Below, piece by piece: positions 36,682 to 47,724 of a stretch of 64,000 nucleotides of DNA. The position numbers and the translations under genes are program-made. The notes beneath the pieces are model-generated. The model was not told where the DNA came from. It was given only the letters and a program-made list of their open reading frames with translations, and ran no database searches. Position 1 is the stretch's first letter. The number at the start of each line of letters is the position of its first letter. Source of the DNA: Poecilobothrus nobilitatus (Eukaryota > Arthropoda > Insecta > Diptera > Dolichopodidae); the NCBI GenBank assembly GCA_947095535.1, contig OX352774.1:40936496-41000495 (forward strand), written 5' to 3'.

Positions 36682-36695
36682 TTAAGCTGAATTGA
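36682..36695 (+). other. Partial match to the conserved 3' block (gene 6)
   Basis: TTAAGCTGAATTGA aligns with TTAAGTAGCATTGA after gene 5. No AATAAA is directly upstream. Confidence 0.35.
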
Positions 36696-37012
36696 AATTA
36701 ATTTTGTTTTTTTGTTCTGAAAAAAAATTATGGTTTTTATTTTAGCTAAGAAACAATTCAAAACAATTTAGAGATGTTGAAGAACATCTAGAACAATGTT
36801 AGAGAATTAATTAATTATAAAACTTATAATTGTATGAAACATTAAATAATTAAACCTATTAAAAATTTCACAACGAACTTAAAAAGCCTATCACACTTTG
36901 TATTGTCACAAAAACCCATATGTATTATTCATAGAATATATTATCGCATATTACTGCATTTCCTACTAAGTTAACATAAACGTAATATTTTTAGCACATT
37001 TTTATACCCGTA

Positions 37013-40000
37013 CGATAGGATCGGGTATAATAAAATTACTCCTCCGTTTGTAACACCTGGAAATAAGCGAGCTAGATATACCTTCAAAGGTATGGATCGG
37101 ATCAGAAAAAAATTCTAAGACTTTTGAGCCATGTCGGTCCGTCCGTCAGCACGCTAACTCAAAAACTAAGAAAGCTAGAATCTTGAAATTTACACTAAAT
37201 ATTCTGGGAGTAATTTGTAGGTTCCCTATTTTTTTGGTTGAGTTTGGACCAAAACTTAGGGTAGCTCTCGAACACCTAACTTTTAGATCCCCACATTTTT
37301 TTTGAAATAGAGCTATGAAATTTTAACTACTGATAGATCTCACAAAAATATTAATTTTATTTTTAATAACTTTTTTTTGTAGCCCACCCGTTACGGAGCT
37401 ACAGCTCCCCAAAGGTTCAAAACAGCTCTATATTTAAATTGTTATAGCACAAGTTGTATAAAGTATATCTTCATTTTGAAAACTTCAAGCGATTACTACT
37501 TCCATTAGCTTTAAAAGTATATATACAATAAATATATATTTGTGGCATACGGTGTCTTAATTTACCGTTATGCAAAACTCAAATTTTGCAAAATCCTTTA
37601 ACGCTTCTATCTTCTAAACGGTTAAAGTTGGAAACTTGAAATTTTGACAGAAGTTAGATCTTTGAAAATAACTCCCCGTTTAGGAGCTGTAAGGGATCAA
37701 AAACTGAAAATTTCCTATTTTTAAACACCTGTAACTTGAACACCTGTTAACATTTTTTTGAAGTAATACACAAAAATTAAACCTTTACAAAAATTAAACA
37801 TTATACTCTTATTTCTGTTAACAACTTTTTTTAATAATATAGAGTTACTTTATAATTGACGAAAGTGTTACTTGATTTTTTCAAATTTTCTCAACAAATT
37901 TTTTGCATTTTGTTTTACTCGATAATTTGAAATTGTTGAGGTATAATTGCGTAGTAAAAAAAAATGTAAATAAATAAACAACATAACGGTTGCTTGAAGA
38001 ATTTTTATTTATATGATATTGATATACATACATACTTATATAATATCATGTTTATTTACATATCGAATATGTCACTAGTGAATGAATGATAAGAGTATAG
38101 ATGTATATTATATAGCACCGTATTTACATACATATATGTATTTTATTGTACTTATAAGAAATTATTCTGTATACATATACAGAATAATTTACTATTTTGT
38201 ACTAAGTAAATTTAATATACATTTACCGCTTTGTATTAAATGGTACTATAGAATATTTGAAAAAGTTTTGGATTGATAATCGTTATGTAGAAGGTTAAAA
38301 TCTGCTTTTGAAGAATGTATAAACATATAGTTTGAATATATGTACAACCCATAATTCTAGAAATTATAAAATTCACCCAAATTATTTTAAAATACTAAAA
38401 TATTAAAAAAAACGAGGAAGAGTGCAGTAGAGTAGACTGTGTCAACTCTGGGATACCCGTATGAACGTAATATATCCTGTTTCTATAAAACTTGATCATC
38501 TTTTAAAAACATTCAGAGTTTTAGTACCGAACTACAGAGATATATTTATGTAAATTGTGGAGTTGTATGATAGCTACCCGAATCTATTGCGCCTAGCTTC
38601 ATTAAGTTCCAAGAAATGCAAAAAGCCTGAACCGGCTGCTTTAGACCATTCAAATTTTACAAAAGTTTTTGGCATGCAACTCGACACTTTTTCACTAAAT
38701 TTCAGATAGCTAGCTTCAATAGACACTGAGTTATTTTCATTTAAAAAGAGAAGTTGTATGGCAACTATCCGAACCTGTCATATCATCACAACAAAATTTT
38801 ACAGAAGTTGTTGCCATAAAACTCGATCATCATTTGCAAAATTTCAGATACCTAGATTGAATAGACACTGGGTTATTTCCATTTAAAGAAAGAAGTTGTA
38901 TGGCAGCTACTCGAACCCGGCGGCCGAAAATGCTGGAGTTAAATAGCAAAACTAACAATTTTGTAAAAGTGACGTAAAAAAAAAATTTCAGCCTCCTAGC
39001 TCCTTTATTTTTTGAGTTATCGTGCGGACGGACACTGAGTTCTTTTCATTTAAAAAGAGATTTTGTATGGCAGCTACCCGAACCCGTCGCACCAGCACAA
39101 CCAAATTTTGTAGAAGTTGTTGCCATAAAACTTGATCATCATTTGCAAAATTTCAGATACCTAGATTGAACAGACACTGAGTTATTTCTATTTAAAGAAA
39201 GAAGTTGTATGGCAGCTACTCGAACCCGGCGGCCGAAAATGCTGGAGTTAAATAGCAAAACTAACAATTTCGCAAGAGTGACGTAAAAAAAATTTCAGCC
39301 TCCTAGCTCCTTTATTTTTTGAGTTATCGTGCGGACGGACACTGAGTTCTTTTCATTTAAAAAGAGATTTTGTATGGCAGCTACCCGAACCCGTCGCACC
39401 ACCACAACCAAATTTTGTAGAAGTTGTTACCATAAAACTTGATCATCATTCGCAAAATTTCAGATACCTAGATTGAACAGACACTGGGTTATTTCTATTT
39501 AAAGAAAGAAGTTGTATGGCAGCTACCCGAACCCGGGGACAGAAAATGCTGGAGTTAAATAGCAAAACTAACAATTTTACAAAAGTGACGTAAAAAAATT
39601 TTCAGCCTCCTAGCTCCTCTATTTTTTGAGTTATCGTGCGGACGGACACTGAGTTCTTTTCATTTAAAAAGAGATTTTGTATGGCAGCTACCCGAACCCG
39701 TCGCACCAGCACAACCAAATTTTGTAGAAGTTGTTGCCATAAAACTTGATCATCATTTGCAAAATTTCAGACGCCTAGCTTCATTAGGTTCCAAGAGGTG
39801 CAAGAAGTCTGAACCGGCTGCTCTAGACCAAACAAATTTTACAAAAGTTGTTGGCATATAACTCGACACTTCTTTACTAAATTTCAGGTTCCTAGCTTCA
39901 ATAAACACTGAGTTATTCTCATTTAACCGGATAAGTTGTATGGCAGCTACCCGAACCCGCCGCACCACCACAACCAAATTTTACAAAAGTTGTTGCCATA

Positions 40001-40717
40001 AAACTTGATCATCATTTGCAAAATTTCAGACGCCTAGCTTCATTAGGTTCCAAGAGGTGCAAGAAGTCTGAACCGGCTGCTCTAGACCAACCAAATTTGA
40101 CAAAAGTTGTTGGCATGTAACTCGACACCTCTTTACTAAATTTCAGATTCCTAGCTTCAATAAACACTGAGTTATTCTCATTTAAACGGAGAAGTTGTAT
40201 GGCAGCTACCCGAACCCGCTGCACCAGCACAACCAAATTTTACAGAAGTTGTTGCCATAAAACTTGATCATCATTTGCAAAATTTCAGAAACCTAGCTTG
40301 AATAGATACTGAGTTATTTCTATATAAAGATAGAAGTTGTATGGCAGCTACTCGAATCCGCCGACCGAAAATGTTGGATTTAAATAGTAAAACTAACAAT
40401 TTTGCAAAAGTGACGTAAAAAAAATTTCAGCCCCCTAGCTCCTTTATTTTTTGAGTTATCGTGCGGACGGACGGACGGACGGACGGACGTACATGGCTTA
40501 ATCGACTCAGAATTCGATTCTGAGCCGATCCATACCTTTGACACTATATCTAGCTCGACTCCTTTAAGGTGTCACAAACGTAATGGCAAATTTATTATAC
40601 CCTTGAACATAGTTCATACGGGTATAATAATATTGTAAGCAAAGTGACAGGCTGTGAACATACTAACGGTTCGTACGGGTATCTAAGAGTTGACAAAGGC
40701 AACTGTATTCTTCCTCG
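37013..40717 (+). mobile_element. HINE-A copy 2, interrupted by HINE-B
   Basis: The left part (37013-38412) follows copy 1 from TATACCCGTACGATAGGATC onward, with small indels. The right part (40627-40717) supplies the missing 3' end (GTGACAGGCTGTGAACATAC ... CTTCCTCG). Joining the two gives the same order as copy 1 across AATATTAAAAAAA and TAATATTGTAAGC, so the material between them is an insertion. Confidence 0.75.
38413..40626 (-). mobile_element. HINE-B copy 1, nested in HINE-A copy 2
   Basis: On the minus strand it starts TATACCCGTATGAAC, folds back on itself (GAAC TAT GTTC, then GGGTAT) and has a GTCC-type microsatellite (complement of about 40463-40492). It ends GCACTCTTCCTCG. The 14-base ATACCCGTATGAAC is perfectly inverted between 40612-40625 and 38453-38466. 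The interior is made of tandem repeats: a unit of about 308 bp marked by GTGCGGACGGACACTGAG near 39022, 39329 and 39638, and a unit of 259 bp (39753 and 40012). No protein domain is encoded; the two 74-codon minus frames at these repeats are just the repeat unit. Confidence 0.75.
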
Positions 40718-41985
40718 TTCAAATGCTTATTAATTTCATTCTGTTCGTCCCTCCACCTGTCTGTTTCTAAAGGTTCTACACTGCTTAAAATAGTACAAGA
40801 ACATATTAACCATGAATAAACCTTTTAAAAGAAACAATTTTTATGGAGTGTCAACCATTACAGACTCACTACAAACCCTTAAAGGTTGGAAAATCCCCAT
40901 TTTCTAATATGTATATCTTACGTTCTATTAACATTTTTTTAATCTGAAAACGCTAAAGGACCGGACAGTTTAGCTTTATGATTCAATACCACAATAATTC
41001 AATTTTATGCAATTTAGTATTTAAATAGCTTTGCAAGATTTTGCTTCCTTCTTATCTTGCAACGTTTTTAGATATAACCGCATTTTTGTTTTACCATTTA
41101 TAATTTAAAATGGAGGTTAATGATTACCTTTTATTAGGTCTTAAACATAAGCCTTTTGAAATAAAATAATTGAAAAAAGTTTATCGCTGTCAAAAAACAT
41201 GTTTATCTATATTTTTTATCTATGTTTATTTATGTCTATATTTATCTATAAATATAAGATTGATTCGCTCTACAACAGCACGTGACAACGATCGTATTTT
41301 TTACACTATTTTTCTTTTTAAAAACTATGGGCTGGTATAGTTGAACTATATTCATATTATTTGATCATGTAGCACTTGAAGGTCTTAAAAGATCAACGCG
41401 TGAACAAAAAAAATATTAGAATTATTAAAAATGTATGTAATTAACATTCGGCAAATTATCATTTTGAAAGCACACAGATTCGCCATTTTTAATAGAATGA
41501 AGAATAAATACATCAGAGAGTTATATTCTCATGATTTTTATTTTATTATTTTTTTCATTTATTAGTTTAATTAACTTAAATAAACTCGTTGAGATATGTA
41601 TTTATAATGCAGTCCAAATAATGAAATAAAATATAGTATCATAATTGAATGTAGTGAAGAAATCTTCAAAAACTTAAATTAGCAAACATTTTGGTATAAA
41701 TATCGACCATTAATAGATGAATAATCAGAGGACAGGGTTCTAACAGTTATTTACTCATATATAACAAACATTTTTTGTTATAACTTATGCTTATTTTCTA
41801 TATGTTTCTTCCCTCAAAACTTTAAAGTTCTAACTAAAAGTTTTACAGAGATACGAAAGACCCAAAATTTTGAAATCTTTTTTTTTTACAATTTGATTAT
41901 ATCGTAATTTTGTGTACTTTGTTTATGTTTTTACTTTCTGATTATTTTCTGTTTATTTATCTGTTAATTTTTTTTATTGCTACTT
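40718..41985. other. Intergenic, nothing recognised
   Basis: AT-rich, with a short TTTATCTAT repeat near 41200-41255. No gene is seen. Confidence 0.5.
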
Positions 41986-42164
41986 TTATGTATAATTTCC
42001 TGCCATATAAATGTGAACAGGAAATTACACAGCCTTTCCTTTTCAGGCGTGTCTGTAAATGTTGTACGAAGGAATTACTCTTACGACGTATGTGGGTTTC
42101 GAACCCACACTTTCTCGGTGTTTACAGCGTATACGCTCTTACCCACTAGACCACCAAGGCCCCT
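41986..42164 (-). mobile_element. tRNA-derived SINE copy 3
   Basis: On the minus strand it starts GGGGCCTTGGTGGTCTAGTG, has a perfect B box GGTTCGAAACC and the family body ending in AGGCTGTGTAATTTCCTGTT. Overlapping short frames here are SINE sequence and not genes. Confidence 0.78.
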
Positions 42165-42862
42165 TTATGTATATTATACTATATGAAATGTATATATAAT
42201 TTTTTTTTATTTTTGCCATGTTTCCCTTCTTCTTACATTTTACTGTTTTCAGAATTATTCTGTCTGTGTTATTTCATTAAAATAGAATGTGTTTTATCAA
42301 AACTTGATAATAGCAAAATCTGCAAACTGTTCGACCAGTTCTAATAAAAAGTTGCATTGTATGTTTTCAGAGTTGCATTTAATATAATTCTTGTAATTTT
42401 TATTGGATCTAATTCTTTCGTTTTTTTTTACTATATTGGTTGTTATTATCTCTATATTTTCAAGTTATGGAAATATATCTTTCAGGAGAGAGATTGAATT
42501 CTCCCATTCTGCTTGCCTTGATTTGTCGTTGAAATTCCCGAATAATTTTTTCCACCACAGTTAAAATTGACAAATACATTGTTCTATTTTATTTCCAATG
42601 CTTGTTAGATGTTTTGTAAACTGATGGACGAATGAGAAAAGATAAATTAATAAACCTATTTCTCAAAAAAAAAATTCTAATCTACAAACTGCTGTAAAAT
42701 TATGTAAACTAATTCCAGTTACTTTGTTTAACTTTGTTTTGTTCAACTCATATAAAATTAAAAATCCTACGAAAAAGTCCAATTCTTTTTCTTAATAACC
42801 AAACTAATGATTTTAATTCAATTCATTTCTTTTTTTAACTCTTATATTTTTGTTTTTTTGTT

Positions 42863-42871
42863 TAACCTTGA
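42863..42871 (-). promoter_or_regulatory. Possible FTZ-F1-type site upstream of gene 7
   Basis: TAACCTTGA, the complement of TCAAGGTTA, one base from the nuclear-receptor consensus TCAAGGTCA, 217 bases upstream of the predicted start. The same nonamer lies 178-190 bases upstream of genes 8-11. Confidence 0.35.
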
Positions 42872-43046
42872 TTTGTCTTAATTTTTTCTCTTATTTAGCT
42901 AATACAATTTTTGGATTTCTTCCATGCAATTTCAAACAGAGTAAAAGAAAAAGAAAAAAATATTTGTTTATATCAAATATTTATCAATCAATTTAATAGG
43001 CATTTTGTGTGTAATTTGTTCAAATCAATAATCTTAACACTTTAGG

Positions 43047-43083
43047 TATAAATTAAACCCGAATAGTAAAAAAAATATCATTC
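43047..43083 (+). promoter_or_regulatory. Core promoter of gene 7
   Basis: TATAAA at 43047-43052 and initiator TCATTC with its A at 43080, 33 bases apart; leader 41 nt, the shortest in the set. Confidence 0.8.
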
Positions 43084-43120
43084 ATTTGTGATTTCTTCTA
43101 TCGTTTACATTAAAACTAAA

Positions 43121-43701
43121 ATGCTATTGGTAAACCTAACTTTTGCTCTTGTATTAGTTGCTGTTGCTGCTGCAGGACATCATCAAGATCATGCTAGTAG
43201 TTATGCTACTGTAGTAAAACATGACGAACCTCACCATCATCATGGTGGACACGATGAACATCATTACGGTGGTATGGATCATGGATATAGTCATCAAGGA
43301 CATGATGAACATCATGATCATCATTCACCTTCAAGTTACAAATTTGAATATGGTGTAAAGGATTCACATACCGGTGATAATAAAAATCAATGGGAACATA
43401 GTGATGGTGGTCATGTTAAAGGATCTTATGAACTTCATGAAGCTGATGGTACAAAACGGGTTGTTGAATATCATGCAGACAAACATGGTGGATTTAATGC
43501 TGTTGTAAAGAGAATTGGTCATGCTCATCATCCACAAGGTAAAAGTTAAAAACATACTAAAGCATTCAGATAAAAATTAAAATATCTTAATATTTTATAG
43601 TATATGGACATCATGAACATGGTGAGGGACATGGTCATGGTCACGGTCATGGACATGCTGAAAGCTGGGCTAATTCAAATTTATATGATCATCACCACTA
43701 A
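43121..43701 (+). CDS. Histidine-rich RR-2 cuticular protein (gene 7), divergent signal peptide
   Basis: Exons 43121-43538 and 43601-43701 encode 172 aa; the intron is 62 bp, phase 1. The first ATG after the predicted transcription start is at 43121. The signal peptide MLLVNLTFALVLVAVAAA differs almost throughout from the [18 protein letters not shown] of genes 8-11, although from residue 19 on the protein is nearly identical to them. The mature protein starts GHHQDHASSY. The RR-2 domain (72-131) carries DGG in place of DGD. The tail is [10 protein letters not shown], four GH steps and [14 protein letters not shown]. Promoter and secretion signal therefore have a different history from the body of the gene. 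Confidence 0.94.
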
Positions 43702-44793
43702 GAAATTCGAATAGTATAAAGTTTTCTATTTAGCCAAATTATGAAATGATTTATTTTAACTAGCTTTAAAATATTATATGCTAATTAATTTGATTTTGTA
43801 AAATACATTAATTTATATTAAAATAATATTTAAAAAATTAAACAATATTTCTATTTTATTAAAATTCTTAATGAAAAGTTTGAAGACATCTATAAAATGA
43901 TTATTTACTTAATTATATATTAAGCTAGATTTCTATATAATTATATATTTAGCTAGGTTTTTTTTCGTAGCTATTGTACAAGATTTTGGAAGATAAATTA
44001 ACTTTTTAAGCTATTCGTGCACCATCTTTTATGTGGTACATACATTAATTAATTTATTTATTTTTGCTTAATGTTTATTTGTTTATCTTTATATTTGGTT
44101 ATTATATTCTATTATAAAATTTCACATACGAGTAGTAAATATCGTATTCGCAATAGTTAACACTTTTTTACTAAAAGACATAAAGCACCTAAAACGATAA
44201 AAATAAAATGCAAAGCTATGAGTAACAGTTTTTATCCCTTCATAAATAGGAAGTTGAAACTATTGCGAAGTGTACAGAAGTTTTGTTTCGTCCCACCTAA
44301 GACAATTGCAAATTAAACAAAATAAGCTTCTCAAAATAATTTTTAACAACCTTTTCTTTTTCTCAAGACAAAAATTGCATGATCTAGCAGAAATTTATTT
44401 GATTAAAGATTCATTTGATGAAACATGTAATAAATTATTATTCCAATAATTCAGAAATTCAAAATTTATTAAATTAAATATGTTTGTTTTATTTTTATAA
44501 ATTAAGGTACAAAATGTTCTCAAACTTTCTCTTGCTCGGTTTTTATTTTAATTTTAACTCAAGACTTTCTACTTCCTTCTATTTCGTTCTGTATAATTCT
44601 AGCGCTTCTTTTCCAAGTCGCTTTATGTTTCACCTAATAGATCGCTTTATGTCACTTTTAGAGAAAATCAAAATATAAAATAAAGAGTAAAAAATAGATA
44701 TAAGGCAATAAATATTAATCCCTTAAGAATTTCTTTTGTAGGCCTATAAGAACATAGTTTTAGACTATAATAAATTTGTCAATGCCATTTTTA
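43702..44793. other. Downstream part of the gene 7 unit
   Basis: Blocks recur after later genes: GCTATTCGTGCACCATCTTT near 44012, and TAATTCAGAAATTC with ATATGTTTGTTTTATTTTTATA at 44447-44500 (shared with units 9 and 11). A TCGCTTTATGT block near 44619 recurs with changes in all units. No gene is seen. Confidence 0.55.
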
Positions 44794-45606
44794 TATACCC
44801 GTATGAACCCAAGTGTATAATAAATTTAGATATAGACTAAAGTACATGGATCAGAATCGAAAAATTAATCGATAAAGCCATATACGTCCGTCCATTCATC
44901 CACACGATAACTCAAAAAATAAAGGAGCTAGTATTCTGAAATGTTTACAATTTCTTTTCAGTTTCGATATCTAAATCGAGCAAAAGCGGCCGGCAGTTCC
45001 GAGTAGCTGCCATACAACTTATTACTTTATATAAAAATAAATGAGTGTCTATTGAAGCCGGGTATTTAAAGCTTTGTAAAAATATATCAAGTTGCATACA
45101 AACAACTTTTATAAAATTTGGTTGGTCTAAAACAGCAGGTTCAGGTAGGTGCCATACTATTTCTTATTTTCTTTAAGCATATGTCCTCATAACTTGATCC
45201 TTAATAAAGCTAGATATCTGAAATTTTTTAAAAAATTATCAAGTTTAATCGTAATAACTTCTATGAGGTGCCTCGGTATCCTAGTGGGTAAGAGGATATA
45301 AAATACATTGCTAACCCATTTATGTAGCAGGGGAATGAACTAAAAAAACAAAAAAAAACTTCTATGAAATTTTGTTGCTCTAGCTGATGAAACTTTAAGA
45401 TAAGAATAACTTGTAAAAGGTGGCGGGTTCGGAGCAACAGGTTCGAGTAGTAATCACGCAACTCCAAAATTTACATAAATATATCTCGATACTTCATTTA
45501 GTTACACATCTGGAATTTTGTTAAAGATGATCAAGCTTTATGGAAACAATGTATATTATGTTTATACGAGTATCTTAAAGTTGACACAGTTTGCTCTGCA
45601 CTCTCG
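44794..45606 (+). mobile_element. HINE-B copy 2, shortened, with a SINE inside
   Basis: It starts TATACCCGTATGAAC and has the CATATACGTCCGTCC block and the GTAGCTGCCATACAACTT motif of the HINE-B interior. It ends TTGACACAGTTTGCTCTGCACTCTCG, matching copy 1. It lacks the tandem arrays of copy 1. A 90-bp SINE piece interrupts it at 45267-45356. Confidence 0.65.
45267..45356 (+). mobile_element. Truncated tRNA-derived SINE with target-site duplication
   Basis: The head (GTGCCTCGGTATCCTAGTGG) matches the 18.6-kb family; the B-box region is damaged and the copy ends in an A-rich tail. It is flanked by the direct repeat AACTTCTATGA at 45256-45266 and 45357-45367, the expected mark of LINE-driven retrotransposition. 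Confidence 0.7.
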
Positions 45607-46620
45607 TTTTTTAAAACGTATCTATTATATAAATAATAAAAATGTACTATTCTTATTGCAATTGGTTTCTCTTAAAAAGTATATCCTCCACGTATTATTC
45701 TAGAATTACCTAATTAAATTTCATAAAAACGGTCAAACAAGTTAAGATATTTAACTTAAAATAACACTTATAATCTGGACAAAACTGAAAATAAATGTTA
45801 ACTCTGAACCTGTTTCGATTCAGATGTTTTCTGAGAATTGAAGCTCAAGTTCAGTTTCAAATCATATGAAAAACACAAAACAAAGACTTTAAAATCCCTA
45901 CTATGTCAAACGAAATTAAAAAGAAAGCTGTAAAATACAAGGTTCGCCAATCCCACTTTAATATGGAACAAATGGGACTATAGTAACACTCAAAATACAG
46001 GAAAAGTAATACCATCTAACATAAATACATTACTCAACACAAAAAATCAGAGATTAATTATTATTGTATTAAAGATTTGCCTTCCCGAAAATATAACATC
46101 AACAAGGGTGGTCAATTATAGATAACTGTTTCAGTTTTTGAATTAGGATGTGGTTCAAGAATAGTGAAAGTCTTGACAATATCAAATAATCGAAACGAAT
46201 AAAGTAATTATTATATTCTTATATGGTTTTCATAATCTAGGCCAAAAGAAAAAATGTTGTATTGCATAATAATCATTGAAATAATAATCAATAATAATAA
46301 TCAATGAAAATATTTGCTTCCATTAACATAAAAAGTAAAGAAAAATATTATTGAAAATCGTTAATTTATTAAAACCAGCATACTACTTACTTAATACCAG
46401 CAACTTACTTACTTTGGAGTAACAGTTTACTGAACTGTTACTCCAAAAACTCCAAACCTGCTGATAAGATCGCAGTTTGGAGTCTTACTCAAAATCTCTC
46501 CAGACATATTCATTTTAAAATTTTGGGACGAATAAAAACTGAATACGATATACAAAATCACAAAACCACCAAAAATCACATGCACCACCAAAATAATTTT
46601 AAGCATTTCTTATTTTTCTC

Positions 46621-46629
46621 TAACCTTGA
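46621..46629 (-). promoter_or_regulatory. Possible FTZ-F1-type site upstream of gene 8
   Basis: TAACCTTGA at -190 relative to the predicted start. Confidence 0.35.
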
Positions 46630-46776
46630 ATTTAACTTGTATTCTTTTACCACTTGAGTATTATTTACAAAAACAAAATACCAAAAATGAAAAAACTTTA
46701 TGTTGTCATAATTTGTTTCTTGAAAAAATAGTATTACTAATACAAAACGAATTTTTTACGATGTAAACTAAGTTAG

Positions 46777-46814
46777 TATAAAATAGACCAGTAAAAGGAA
46801 TAGAACTATCATTC
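46777..46814 (+). promoter_or_regulatory. Core promoter of gene 8
   Basis: TATAAAA at 46777-46783 and initiator TCATTC with its A at 46811, 34 bases apart; leader 53 nt. CCAGTAAAAGGAATAGAACT between the two elements is shared by genes 8-11. Confidence 0.8.
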
Positions 46815-46863
46815 ATATTTTAACTGTTCTATTGTTCACACTAACTCACATAAAAAAATAAAT

Positions 46864-47450
46864 ATGCAATTATTGAAACTTAGTGTTGTTTTTGGATTGG
46901 TTGCTTTAGCTGTTGCAGGACACCACCATGGTCATGCCAGTAGTTATGCTAATGTAGTAAAACATGACGAACCTCATCATCATCATGGTGAACACGATGA
47001 ACATCATCAAAGTGGTATGGATCATGGATATAGTCATCAAGAACATGATGAACATCATGATCATCATTCACCTTCAAGTTACAAATTTGAATATGGTGTA
47101 AAGGATTCACATACCGGTGATAATAAAAATCAATGGGAACATAGTGATGGTGGCCATGTTAAAGGATCTTATGAACTTCATGAAGCTGATGGTACAAAAC
47201 GTGTTGTTGAATATCATGCAGACAAACATGGTGGATTTAATGCTGTTGTAAAAAGAATTGGTCATGCTCATCATCCACAAGGTAAAAGTTAAAAACATAC
47301 TAAAGCATTCAGCTAAAAATTAAAATATCTTAATATTTTATAGTATATGGACATCATGAACATGGTGAGGGACATGGTTATGGTCACGGTCATGGACATG
47401 GACATGCTGAAAGCTGGGCTAATTCAAATTTATATGATCATCACCACTAA
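46864..47450 (+). CDS. Histidine-rich RR-2 cuticular protein (gene 8)
   Basis: Exons 46864-47281 and 47344-47450 encode 174 aa, two residues more than genes 7, 10 and 11 because of an extra GH step in the tail. Signal peptide 1-18 ends [10 protein letters not shown]. Private spacer features are GEHDEHHQSGMD and SHQEHDEHHD. The RR-2 domain (72-131) has HSDGGHVKG. One tail position is Tyr (GHGYGHGH) where paralogs have His. The 62-bp intron is nearly identical to those of genes 7 and 9-11, which points to recent duplication or gene conversion. Confidence 0.94.
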
Positions 47451-47724
47451 GAAATTCGAATAGTATATAAAGTTTTCTATTTAGGCAAATTAAGAAATAA
47501 TTTATTTAATTAGCTATAAAATATGATATATATGTGCGAATTAATTTGATTTTGTAAAATACAATAATTTATATTAAAATAATATTTAAAAAATTAAACT
47601 TTTTTATTTTATTGAAATTTTTAATGAAAACTTTTAAACAAATTTACCGATTCGATTTATTAAAAAGATTTAAGGAATCGATAGATAATTAAATTCAAAT
47701 AATATGGAAAGTTAATAATAAAAA

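Noticed and set aside
39753..40236. Two similar 74-residue minus-strand proteins as a duplicated gene
   Set aside because: They are the 259-bp tandem unit inside HINE-B; they have no domain and their boundaries follow the repeat.
41910..42186. Two overlapping small proteins
   Set aside because: They lie in SINE copy 3 and its AT-rich flank.
43088..43120. N-terminal extension of gene 7
   Set aside because: It begins with GTG only 8 bases from the predicted transcription start; the ATG at 43121 gives a normal signal peptide.
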